The notes under the pieces were generated by a model, which worked only from the letters and a program-made list of their open reading frames with translations, had not been told where the DNA came from and made no database searches. From positions 1-64,000 of the forward strand of contig DASPSJ010000091.1 of the NCBI GenBank assembly GCA_035623985.1: a stretch of 64,000 nt of DNA. Direction: 5' to 3'. Below, piece after piece: positions 8,138-16,188 of the stretch; positions within the stretch are counted from its first letter, which is position 1; every line of letters begins with the position of its first letter. Source of the stretch: DAHUYF01 sp035623985 (GTDB taxonomy: Bacteria > Pseudomonadota > Alphaproteobacteria > ATCC43930 > CGMCC-115725). The position numbers were made by a program, and so were the translations under genes.

Positions 8138-9730
8138 TTGCCAAGCATTTTCGCTGCCGCTGTCGAACGCGCTGCGTTTCGCGGTCCCCGCTTCGGCACC
8201 GTGCTCTTCTTTTTTCTTGCCGCCGCGTCGCTGGCCTCTTGCGCCGCCAGCGGCGGGCCGACATCGCCCGGCGGCACCGGCAATGAACAGCGCATAGCCA
8301 GCTATTTCGAAGAAATCCGCGGCACGCCGCCGCTGCTCGGCGCCTTTTTGCGCCGCATGCCCAAGGGCGGCGACCTCCACAATCACCTTGCCGGCGCGAT
8401 CTATGCCGAGAGCTACATCGCCTGGGCGGCGGCGGACGGGCTGTGCGTGGACAAGGAGGCGCTGGCGCTGGTGCCGCCGCCCTGCGCCCAGCCGCAGTCG
8501 ATCCCGGCGGCGCAAATCCAGCGCGACGGCGCGCTTTATCCCGCGCTGATCAATGCTCTCTCGATGCGCGACTTCGTGGCTGGGCCGCAATCGGGCCACG
8601 ATCACTTCTTCGCCACCTTCGCCAAGTTCAGCGCCGCCGGCGAGCGGCGCGGCGCCGATATGCTGGCCGAAGCGGTCGAGCGCGCCGGCGAGGAGAACGT
8701 CTCCTATGTCGAGCTGATGACCTCGCCGGGGATGGGCGCGGCGCGCAAGATCGGCGCCGCCGTCGGCTGGGACGAGGATCTCGCGCGCCTCAGCGGCAAG
8801 ATGATGGCGGCGGGGCTCGGCGAGATCGTCCCGGCGGTGCGGCGCGACCTCGACGAGGTCGAAGCGGGCATGCGCCGGCGCCTCGGTTGCGCCGCCGCCG
8901 CCGCCAGGCCCGGCTGCGCCGTGAGCGTGCGCTATCTCGCGCAGGTGATCCGCGTCTTCCCGCCGGAGCAGGTCTTCGCCCAGGCGCTCTTCGCCTTCGA
9001 GCTGGCGAAGGCCGATCCGCGCGTCGTCGGGCTCAACCTCGTCGCGCCCGAGGACGATCCCGTGACCTTGCGCGACTACACCCGGCAGATGCGCCTCCTG
9101 GGATTTCTCGGACGGCAAATGCCCGCGGTGCGGCTCGCGCTCCATGCCGGCGAGCTGGCGCCGGGGCTGGTGCCGCCGGAGCAGCTCCGCTTCCACATCC
9201 GCCAGGCGGTCGAGACCGCCGGCGCCCGGCGCATCGGCCATGGCGTCGACGTGCTCGAGGAGGACGACCCCTGGGGCCTGCTCAAGGAGATGGCCGAGCG
9301 GGCGGTGATGGTCGAGATCAACCTCACCAGCAACGATCAGATCCTCGGCATCCGCGGCGACCGCCATCCCTTCGCGACCTACCGCCGCTTCGGCGTGCCG
9401 ATGGCGCTCTCGACCGACGACGAGGGCGTGTCGCGCGGCGACCTCACTCATGAGTATCTGCGCGCGGCGCTCACCTATCGCCTCGGCTATCTCGATCTCA
9501 AGGCGCTGGCGCGCAACAGCCTCGAATACGCTTTCCTCCCGGGCGAGAGCCTGTGGCGCTCGTCCGCGCCCTTTGCGCCGCGCGAGGCCTGCGCGGACAG
9601 CACCCCGGGCGCCGGCGAGCCCGCCCCGGCTTGCGCGGCCTTCCTCGCGGCGAGCGAGAAGGCGCAGGCGCAATGGCGGCTCGAGGCGGCGTTCGCCGCC
9701 TTCGAGGCGCTGCCTTGGGAACAGCGCTGA
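8138..9730 (+). CDS. Lipoprotein adenosine deaminase-like protein
   Basis: About 530 residues. The N-terminus has a hydrophobic stretch ending in LASC, a lipobox, so it is likely an exported lipoprotein. The rest is an adenosine deaminase-type metal barrel: DLHNHLAG with the HxH pair near residue 79, LHAGEL, RIGHGVDVL, and STDDEGVSRGDLTHEY carrying the metal-binding aspartate. No ATG exists at the 5' end. A TTG at 8138 preceded by GGAGG at 5-6 bp spacing is the best start. Secreted members act on extracellular adenosine (ADGF/CECR1 type), but the substrate here is unproven. Confidence 0.85.
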   Translation: MPSIFAAAVERAAFRGPRFGTVLFFFLAAASLASCAASGGPTSPGGTGNEQRIASYFEEIRGTPPLLGAFLRRMPKGGDLHNHLAGAIYAESYIAWAAADGLCVDKEALALVPPPCAQPQSIPAAQIQRDGALYPALINALSMRDFVAGPQSGHDHFFATFAKFSAAGERRGADMLAEAVERAGEENVSYVELMTSPGMGAARKIGAAVGWDEDLARLSGKMMAAGLGEIVPAVRRDLDEVEAGMRRRLGCAAAAARPGCAVSVRYLAQVIRVFPPEQVFAQALFAFELAKADPRVVGLNLVAPEDDPVTLRDYTRQMRLLGFLGRQMPAVRLALHAGELAPGLVPPEQLRFHIRQAVETAGARRIGHGVDVLEEDDPWGLLKEMAERAVMVEINLTSNDQILGIRGDRHPFATYRRFGVPMALSTDDEGVSRGDLTHEYLRAALTYRLGYLDLKALARNSLEYAFLPGESLWRSSAPFAPREACADSTPGAGEPAPACAAFLAASEKAQAQWRLEAAFAAFEALPWEQR

Positions 9731-9854
9731 TCGCCGCGGGAAGGCCGCCGCCCGCCCACGCGCCCAGGCCCAATCGAGCCGCATGGCAGCCATTCCGGCG
9801 GTCGCCGCGGCGCGTGTGCTAGACTGTCGCCCGGCAAGGAAAGAGGCGGCTTTC

Positions 9855-11087
9855 ATGGCGGTGCTGGCGGACACGCAACGGGGCGATCGGGATTTCGCCG
9901 TCATCTCGCTGATCGGCACGGCGCACTACATGAGCCATGTGCTGCAGCTCGCGCTGCCGCCGCTTTTCCCGATCCTGCACGCCGAGTTCGACGTGAGCTT
10001 CACCGAGCTCGGCGCCTTCGTCACGCTGTTCTATGTCACTTCCGGCCTCGGCCAGGCGGCGGCGGGCGTCCTGGTCGACCGCTACGGCGCGGACCGGCTG
10101 CTGATCGCCGGGCTGGCGGTGCTGTCGGGCTCGATCGCGCTGGCCGGCTTCGTCGGCTCCTATTGGCTGCTGCTGCCGCTGGCGCCGATCGCCGGCCTCG
10201 GCAACTGCGTTTTCCACCCCGCCGACCTCTCGATCCTCAGCCACCGCGTCAGCGAAGGGCGGCTCGGCCGGGCCTATGCCGTGCACGGCATCTCAGGCAT
10301 GCTGGGATACGCCACCGCGCCGGTGCTGGTAACGCTGATCGCCTTCTATGCCAATTGGCATGTCGCGCTGAGCGCCGTCGGCCTCATCGGGCTCGCCGTC
10401 GCGGCCGTGGCTTTCGCCAACCGCCCGCTGCTCGATTACGCCCATGGCGCGGCGGGGCATGCCGAGGGAGCGGCACGCCGAAGGTCTTACCTCCACGTCA
10501 TCGGCGCGCCGGTGGTGCTGATGGCCTTCGCCTATTTCGCGCTCACCGCCTTCGCCGGCTCGGGCATGCAGACCTTCTCGATCACGGCGCTCACCTCGGG
10601 CTTCGGCCTCAGCCTGCACGCGGCGACGCTCGGCCTTACCGGCTATCTCGTCGGCAGCGCGCTGGGCATGGTCGGCGGCGGCTTTCTCGCCGAGCGCACG
10701 CACCACCACCATCGGGTGGCGATGACCGGCATCGCCGTCGCCGCGCTTTTGATGCTCGGCATCGCCGTGCTGCCGGAGATCGCCGCCTTCATCGTGCCGG
10801 TCACCGCCCTTGCCGGCATCGCCAATGGCATCACCGGCCCGTCGCGCGACGTGCTGGTGCGCAAAGCCGCCGCCGGCATCGGCACGGGCAGCGTCTTCGG
10901 CTTCGTCTATTCCGGCTTCGACCTCGGCTCCTCGACCGCGCCGCTGCTGTTCGGCATGCTGCTCGACCACGGCGCGCCGCATGCCGTCTTCCTGATGATC
11001 GCCTGCTCCTTCGCGCTGGGCGTGCCGACGGTGATGCAGGTGCGCCAGCGCATCGGCGCCCGCCCTCGCCCCGCCGCGGCGGAGTAA
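9855..11087 (+). CDS. Major facilitator superfamily transporter (fosmidomycin-resistance-like)
   Basis: Predicted 12-helix inner-membrane carrier of 410 residues. The MFS loop 2-3 signature region GVLVDRYGADRLLIAG and the segment GNCVFHPADLSIL resemble the Fsr-like branch, which also has an FHP motif after helix 4. The ATG at 9855 was chosen over the longer open frame because it begins just before helix 1 (VISLIGTAHYMSHVLQLALP). It follows the secreted deaminase by 124 bp on the same strand, so it might take up its product, but this is a guess. It ends 7 bp from the convergent gor gene. Confidence 0.88.
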   Translation: MAVLADTQRGDRDFAVISLIGTAHYMSHVLQLALPPLFPILHAEFDVSFTELGAFVTLFYVTSGLGQAAAGVLVDRYGADRLLIAGLAVLSGSIALAGFVGSYWLLLPLAPIAGLGNCVFHPADLSILSHRVSEGRLGRAYAVHGISGMLGYATAPVLVTLIAFYANWHVALSAVGLIGLAVAAVAFANRPLLDYAHGAAGHAEGAARRRSYLHVIGAPVVLMAFAYFALTAFAGSGMQTFSITALTSGFGLSLHAATLGLTGYLVGSALGMVGGGFLAERTHHHHRVAMTGIAVAALLMLGIAVLPEIAAFIVPVTALAGIANGITGPSRDVLVRKAAAGIGTGSVFGFVYSGFDLGSSTAPLLFGMLLDHGAPHAVFLMIACSFALGVPTVMQVRQRIGARPRPAAAE

Positions 11088-11094
11088 CGCCGCG

Positions 11095-12471
11095 CTACTC
11101 CGCCGCGGCCGCCTTCGGCTCCGGCAGCTTGTCGCGCATGGTGACGAACTCTTCCGCCGCCGTCGGATGGATGCCGATGGTTGCGTCGAACTGGCGCTTG
11201 GTGGCGCCGCAGGTGAGCGCGATGGCGAGTCCCTGGATGATCTCGGGCGCGTCGGCGCCGAGCATGTGGCAGCCGAGCACGCGATCGCTCTGGCGGTCGA
11301 CGATGAGCTTCATCAGCGTGCGCTCCTCGCGCCCGGAGAGCGTGTGCTTCATCGGCCGGAAGCGCGCGCGGTAAACGTCGACCGCGCCCGGGCGCTGGCG
11401 CGCCTCCCGCTCGGTGAGGCCGACGGCGCCGATCGGCGGCTGGCTGAAGACGGCGGTGGCGACGGTGCGGTGATCGACCTGCATCGGATTGTCGTTGAAC
11501 AGCGTCTCCGCCAGCGCGCGGCCCTCGGCAATGGCGACCGGGGTGAGGTTGAGCCGATCGGTGACGTCGCCGACGGCGTAGATGTGCGGCACGCTGCTGC
11601 GCGACCATGCGTCGACGGCGACCGCCTTCTCCTCGTCAAGCCGCACGCCGGCTTCCTCGAGCCCGATGCCGCGCGTGTTCGGCCGGCGCCCGGTCGCATA
11701 CATGACGAGATCGGCCGAAAGCACGTCGCCCTTCGCCGTCGCGAGATCGAAGCCGCGGTCGCGCTTGTCGATGCGCGCGACCTGGGTGCGCGCATGGATC
11801 TCGATGCCGCGCTGGCGCAGCTCCTGTCCCAGGCAGACACGGATGTCATCATCGAAGCCGCCGAGCAGCTCCTCGCCGCGGATGACGAGGCGGACCTCGG
11901 CGCCGAGGCCGTGGAAGATGCCGGCGAACTCGACGGCGATGTAGCCGCCGCCGACGATCACGATGCGGCGCGGCAGCGATGGGAGATCGAGCGCCTCGTT
12001 CGAGGTGATGGCGTGCTCGATGCCGGGAATCGCCGGCAGCACCGGATGGGCGCCGGTCGCCACCAGGATGTTGGCGGCGGTGTAGCGCCTGCCGTCGACC
12101 TCGACCGTGTGCGGATCGACCAGCCGGCCGCGCCCTTCGATGAGGCGCACGCCGGAATTCCTCAGGAGATCGCGATAGACGCCTTCGAGCCGGTCGATCT
12201 CCCGGTCCTTGGCGGCGATGAGCGCCGCCCAGTCATGCACCGGCGGCGCCAGCGTCCAGCCGAAGCCCTTGGCCTCGGCGAAGGCGTCGGCGAATTGCGC
12301 GCCATAGACCAGCAGCTTCTTCGGCACGCAGCCGCGGATGACGCAGGTGCCGCCGACGCGGCTGTCCTCGCAGATCGCCACCTTGGCGCCATGGGAGCCG
12401 GCGCGGCGCGAGGACGCGACCCCGCCCGAGCCCGCGCCGATGGTGAACATGTCGAAATCGTACTGGGCCAT
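11095..12471 (-). CDS. gor: Glutathione-disulfide reductase
   Basis: FAD-dependent enzyme that reduces oxidised glutathione with NADPH. The 458-residue product has the FAD-binding IGAGSGG motif near residue 11, redox-active cysteines Cys43 and Cys48 in GGTCVIRGCVPKK, a central nucleotide-binding IVGGGYIAVEFAG, the YAVGDVTD segment, and the C-terminal GIHPTAAEE motif with the catalytic His. MAQYDFDMFT from 12471 is the usual start; an upstream in-frame extension is not supported. The RusA/PD-(D/E)XK cassette ends only 40 bp upstream on the same strand and may read into it. Confidence 0.95.
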   Translation of the reverse strand: MAQYDFDMFTIGAGSGGVASSRRAGSHGAKVAICEDSRVGGTCVIRGCVPKKLLVYGAQFADAFAEAKGFGWTLAPPVHDWAALIAAKDREIDRLEGVYRDLLRNSGVRLIEGRGRLVDPHTVEVDGRRYTAANILVATGAHPVLPAIPGIEHAITSNEALDLPSLPRRIVIVGGGYIAVEFAGIFHGLGAEVRLVIRGEELLGGFDDDIRVCLGQELRQRGIEIHARTQVARIDKRDRGFDLATAKGDVLSADLVMYATGRRPNTRGIGLEEAGVRLDEEKAVAVDAWSRSSVPHIYAVGDVTDRLNLTPVAIAEGRALAETLFNDNPMQVDHRTVATAVFSQPPIGAVGLTEREARQRPGAVDVYRARFRPMKHTLSGREERTLMKLIVDRQSDRVLGCHMLGADAPEIIQGLAIALTCGATKRQFDATIGIHPTAAEEFVTMRDKLPEPKAAAAE

Positions 12472-12511
12472 GCGCAGCGCTCCGCGAAGAAATGTCCTGA
12501 AAAGGAAAACC

Positions 12512-13171
12512 TCAGAGTTTTCCAATGAGTTGTCTAGTCACCGTCATCAGGTCGGCAATGGAGGAAGACGGGAAGTGCTGCTGGAAAAACCCATGAGCCA
12601 ATACGTTGCGATCGGCCAAGCTGGCGACGACACGGCCATAATCGTCATCATCAATGATCCCTTCCGCAAGCAGTCTTTTCACGAGAGCGATCGAGGGCGT
12701 TCGCTCAGTCGGTGGAAGTCCGAGCTTCGCAAGATGGTGCCTCGCCGCAGCCTCGAACACCGACCACAGAAGCAACAAGGCGGCTCCGACCTGCTTGTTT
12801 TGCTGAAGAGTCGATACCTCCTTAAGTCTTGCTTTGAGGGCGGAAGGGGTCGGTAGCTCCGATGGTGGCCGCCACTCGATATCGTCCAAATCCATTAATA
12901 CGATTTGAAATTTCCATCCCGGCTCACGGGCAACGACCTCCGAAAGCGCCCGCCAGTAATTCTGGTCGTGCGGAGACAATCGCCGCTTCACTTCGATAAT
13001 CAAATTGTCGGAGCCCTTCTGCGCGATCAGGTCGGGTGAAAAACCCTGCAAAAAAGCGGGGAGCTGATCACCCTTTGGCTCTCTGATGACGCGATAGCCT
13101 TGATTCAAGTAGTGCCGGGTCAACTCCTCGACCTTTTGCAACTCCTGGGTGGCGGTTTCGTTCGTCGTCAT
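12512..13171 (-). CDS. PD-(D/E)XK nuclease-like protein with C-terminal HEPN-like motif
   Basis: A 219-residue protein, second gene of a two-gene cassette. Residues 41-64 carry a restriction-nuclease-like core: PD at 46-47 and EVK at 60-62 (FSPDLIAQ then LIIEVKRR). Residues 125-219 are helical and contain RNVLAHGF, with Arg188, Asn189 and His193 in the spacing of the HEPN ribonuclease RX4-6H motif. The combination suggests a nucleic-acid-cutting effector, but neither activity is proven. It overlaps the RusA-like gene by 4 bp (ATGA), implying translational coupling. The GC content is visibly lower than in surrounding genes, a sign of transfer. Confidence 0.65.
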   Translation of the reverse strand: MTTNETATQELQKVEELTRHYLNQGYRVIREPKGDQLPAFLQGFSPDLIAQKGSDNLIIEVKRRLSPHDQNYWRALSEVVAREPGWKFQIVLMDLDDIEWRPPSELPTPSALKARLKEVSTLQQNKQVGAALLLLWSVFEAAARHHLAKLGLPPTERTPSIALVKRLLAEGIIDDDDYGRVVASLADRNVLAHGFFQQHFPSSSIADLMTVTRQLIGKL

Positions 13172-13575
13172 GGAATTTGACCGTGATCCGGTGGATCGGA
13201 GATTTTAATATAAACGAAATCAGTGCCTTTTTCCTTAGCCGCGTCGATCGCGCCCAACAGGACCGTGCCTGGACTCGTCAATATCAGACCCGGCGCAAGG
13301 CGCGTCCTTCGAGCAACGAGCTGAGCGACAAAACGATCGTCTCTTATATAGGTTGGCTTAAGTGCATCAAGAATGGGCTTGGACATGTTATCCACGTCGA
13401 TAGATGTGTCGCCAAAGTGAAAATAAACGATCGTAATCGATATGTCTGTCTCTATCGCGGGCTGCAGGTACGGCCACACGGCGTCAGCGGCCGCTCGGAT
13501 GGAAGATTGCCATTTCCCGACGCTCAAAGCGCCGGCGGTTCGGGGAACGCCAGAAACAGCAAATTCGAATACCAT
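13168..13575 (-). CDS. RusA-like Holliday junction resolvase family protein
   Basis: A 135-residue protein with the RusA hallmark DVDNMSKPILDAL followed by YIRDDRFV. Asp60, Asp62, Asp70 and Asp79/80 fit the metal-binding acidic residues of RusA, and Lys66 is in the conserved place. RusA enzymes are usually prophage-borne and cut four-way DNA junctions. Here no phage genes surround it. It is the first gene of a two-gene unit with the PD-(D/E)XK/HEPN-like gene and shares its lower GC. The start codon lies inside one arm of a 14-bp inverted repeat that frames the stray gabD tail, so its promoter must lie in or near that fragment. Confidence 0.75.
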   Translation of the reverse strand: MVFEFAVSGVPRTAGALSVGKWQSSIRAAADAVWPYLQPAIETDISITIVYFHFGDTSIDVDNMSKPILDALKPTYIRDDRFVAQLVARRTRLAPGLILTSPGTVLLGAIDAAKEKGTDFVYIKISDPPDHGQIP

Positions 13576-13717
13576 GTCCGGTGCCCGTCCCCGAACGGCA
13601 GTCGCCCCTCGGCAAGGAGCAAGACTACACCCCCAGGACGCCGCCCATGCAGAGATATTTGACCTCGAGGAACTCCTCGATGCCGTATTTCGAGCCTTAT
13701 GTTGGCACCGGACACGG
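13572..13717. repeat. 14-bp inverted repeat bracketing a duplicated gene tail
   Basis: ccatgtccggtgcc at 13572-13585 is matched in inverse orientation by ggcaccggacacgg at 13704-13717 (13 of 14 positions). The 118-bp interval contains the whole 60-bp copy of the aldehyde dehydrogenase 3' end. The left arm contains the RusA start codon. It could be an element end, a recombination footprint or an operator. Confidence 0.6.
13638..13697 (-). pseudogene. Stray copy of the 3' end of the aldehyde dehydrogenase gene
   Basis: Sixty bases match the last coding stretch of the intact gene at 14581-14640 with a single difference (atattt versus atactt). Read on the minus strand it encodes the same EVKYLCMGGV ending, then diverges to its own TAG. 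Nothing of the rest of the gene is present. The two copies are in direct orientation 943 bp apart, with the sterol-desaturase-like gene between them. This looks like a duplication left by insertion or recombination at the gene's 3' end. Confidence 0.85.
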
Positions 13718-13766
13718 GGCCTGCGGCTTTACAGGACCTTAATCGCTGTCGGTTAAACCCAGGCGC

Positions 13767-14582
13767 ATGGCCGTCATCGACTATTTCCGCGACTTCATCG
13801 TCCAGACCCTGCTCTGGGTCTGGCTCGCCGCCTTCCTCATCTGCGGCCTGATCGAGCGGCTGGCGCCTGCGGAAAAACGGCAGCCGGCGGGCGACCTTTT
13901 GATGAATCTTGGCTATTCCGTGGTGTTGAACTGGCTGCTCTTCACGGCGGCGCCGGCGATGGGCGCGATCGAGACCTTCATCCTCAACGGCTTCGGGCTG
14001 GGGCTGATCGAGCTGCCCGCATCAGGCTGGCCGCTTGCCGGCTCGGTCGCGCTCTATCTCCTCGTCGCCGATTTCATGGAGTACGCCTTTCATCGCGCCC
14101 AGCACGCCTGGCCCTTTCTCTGGGCGATGCATTCCTTCCATCACAGCGACCGCTCCGTCAACGTGACGACGACGCAACGCAATTTCTGGCTGGAGATTCC
14201 GCTCAAGACGGCGTTCGTCTATCCCGTCGTCGCGATCCTGTTCAAGACGCCGCCGGCCGTCCTCGCCATTGCCACGCTGTTCGGAGCGATCCGCTTCTTC
14301 TCGCACATGAACCTGCGTCTGTCGCTCGGGCCGCTCTGGCCGGCGGTGACCGGCCCGCAATACCACCGCATCCATCACTCGCCGCTGCCGCAGCATTGGA
14401 ACAAGAACTTCGCGGCGTTCTTTCCGATCTTCGACGTCGTCTTCGGCACGCATTACCGGCCGCGGCCGGGCGAGTTTCCCGCCACCGGGCTCGATACCGC
14501 CGACGCGCCGCGCACGATCCTCGAGGCGGTGCTCTGGCCGCTGCGCCGATGGCTGCGGCCGGCGGGCAGCCTCAGCCGCTGA
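13767..14582 (+). CDS. Sterol desaturase / fatty acid hydroxylase superfamily protein
   Basis: Integral-membrane di-iron oxygenase candidate of 271 residues. Three or four hydrophobic helices occupy residues 10-105. The histidine boxes follow: HRAQH at 109-113, HSFHH at 122-126, a lone FFSHMN, and QYHRIHHS further on, the arrangement that binds two irons. Substrates in the family are lipids or carotenoids; which one applies here is unknown. The gene ends by overlapping the convergent aldehyde dehydrogenase gene by 11 bp and lies between the two direct copies of that gene's tail, so it may have arrived with the duplication. Confidence 0.88.
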   Translation: MAVIDYFRDFIVQTLLWVWLAAFLICGLIERLAPAEKRQPAGDLLMNLGYSVVLNWLLFTAAPAMGAIETFILNGFGLGLIELPASGWPLAGSVALYLLVADFMEYAFHRAQHAWPFLWAMHSFHHSDRSVNVTTTQRNFWLEIPLKTAFVYPVVAILFKTPPAVLAIATLFGAIRFFSHMNLRLSLGPLWPAVTGPQYHRIHHSPLPQHWNKNFAAFFPIFDVVFGTHYRPRPGEFPATGLDTADAPRTILEAVLWPLRRWLRPAGSLSR

Positions 14583-16029
14583 CGCCGCCCATGCAGAGAT
14601 ACTTGACCTCGAGGAACTCCTCGATGCCGTATTTCGAGCCCTCGCGGCCGAGCCCGCTTTCCTTGACGCCGCCGAACGGCGCCACCTCGGTGGAGATGAG
14701 GCCTTCATTGATGCCGACGATGCCGTATTCGAGCGCCTCGGCCACCCGCCAGACGCGGTTGACGTCGCGGCTGTAGAAATAGGCGGCAAGGCCGAACTCG
14801 GTGTCGTTCGCCATCTCGATCGCATCGGCTTCGGTCTTGAAGCGGAAGAGCGGCGCCACCGGCCCGAAGGTCTCCTCGCGCGTCACCGCCATGTCGGTGG
14901 TGACGTCGGCAAGCACGGTGGGCTCGTAGAAGGTGCCGCCCAGCGCGTGACGGCGGCCGCCGACGATCACCCGCGCGCCTTTCTTGAGCGCGTCGGAGAC
15001 GTGCTGCTCGACCTTGTCGATCGCCTTCATGTCGATGAGCGGGCCGATCACCGCGCCGGCCTCGACGCCGGGGCCGACCTTCATCGCCTTCACGGTGTCG
15101 GCGAGCTTGGCGGCGAACGTCTCGTAGACGCCGTCCTGCACCAGCAGCCGGTTGGCGCAGACGCAGGTCTGGCCGGCATTGCGATATTTGGAGGCGATGG
15201 CGCCCTTGATCGCGGCGTCAAGATCGGCGTCGTCGAAGACGATGAAGGGCGCGTTGCCGCCGAGCTCCAGCGACAACTTCTTCACCGTGCCGGCGCATTG
15301 CTCCATCAGCACCTTGCCGATCTCGGTCGAGCCGGTGAAGGTGAGCTTGCGCACGATCGGGTTGGAGGTCATCTCGCCGCCGATCTCGCGGGCGGTGCCG
15401 GTGAGGCAGGAGAACACGCCTTTGGGCACGCCCGCGCGCTCGGCAAGCTCGGCGAGCGCCAGCGCCGAGAACGGCGTCTGGCTCGCCGGCTTCAGCACCA
15501 TGGTGCATCCCGAGGCGAGCGCCGGCCCCAATTTGCGCGTGATCATCGCCGCCGGGAAATTCCACGGCGTGATCGCGGCGCAGACGCCGATCGGCTGCTT
15601 CAGCACGACAATGCGCTTGTCGCGCATATGGCCGGGGATGGTGTCGCCGTAGACGCGCTTGCCCTCCTCGCCGAACCATTCGATGAAGGCGGCGGCATAA
15701 GCGACCTCCCCGCGCGCTTCGGCCAGCGGCTTGCCCTGCTCGGCGGTCATAAGTTGCGCCAGATCCTCCTGGTTCGCCATCATGAGATCGTAGAGCCGGC
15801 GCAGCACCTGGGCGCGCTCCTTGCCGGTGCGCGCCCGCCAGTCCGGCAGGGCGCGTTCGGCCGCCTCGATCGCCACGCGCGTCTCGTCCGCGCCCATCTT
15901 CGGCACATGGCCGAGGATCGAATTGTCGGCGGGGTTGTTGACCGGGATCGTCTCGCGATTGCCGGCATCGACCCATTTCCCGTCAATGTAGCATTGCTGG
16001 CGGAAGAGCTTGGCATCCTTGAGCTGCAT
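14572..16029 (-). CDS. gabD: NAD(P)-dependent succinate-semialdehyde dehydrogenase
   Basis: Oxidises an aldehyde, most likely succinate semialdehyde, to the acid. The 485-residue product has the aldehyde dehydrogenase core: TPWNFPAAMITRK, KPASQTPFSALAL, FTGSTEIGK, the catalytic glutamate in LELGGNAPFIVFDDAD and the nucleophile cysteine in NAGQTCVCANR. The opening MQLKDAKLFRQQCYIDGKW is typical of GabD. CGGAGG sits 6 bp before the ATG at 16029. It is divergent from hmgA across 159 bp. The 3' end exists in a second partial copy at 13.6 kb. Substrate is inferred from family resemblance only. Confidence 0.88.
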   Translation of the reverse strand: MQLKDAKLFRQQCYIDGKWVDAGNRETIPVNNPADNSILGHVPKMGADETRVAIEAAERALPDWRARTGKERAQVLRRLYDLMMANQEDLAQLMTAEQGKPLAEARGEVAYAAAFIEWFGEEGKRVYGDTIPGHMRDKRIVVLKQPIGVCAAITPWNFPAAMITRKLGPALASGCTMVLKPASQTPFSALALAELAERAGVPKGVFSCLTGTAREIGGEMTSNPIVRKLTFTGSTEIGKVLMEQCAGTVKKLSLELGGNAPFIVFDDADLDAAIKGAIASKYRNAGQTCVCANRLLVQDGVYETFAAKLADTVKAMKVGPGVEAGAVIGPLIDMKAIDKVEQHVSDALKKGARVIVGGRRHALGGTFYEPTVLADVTTDMAVTREETFGPVAPLFRFKTEADAIEMANDTEFGLAAYFYSRDVNRVWRVAEALEYGIVGINEGLISTEVAPFGGVKESGLGREGSKYGIEEFLEVKYLCMGGVSG

Positions 16030-16188
16030 GGCGATCCTCCGGTTCCGGCGTTGCCGGCGAGTATACCATGCGGGCATCGTCCCCGCGCGTCGTTTTGCGT
16101 CGGCGTCGCGTTTGCGTCGCGGCGAGAGCGGGCTTACCATCCCCGCCCGAGCGAGATAACTCACGGGCGCAGCCCGAGCGAGGACGCG

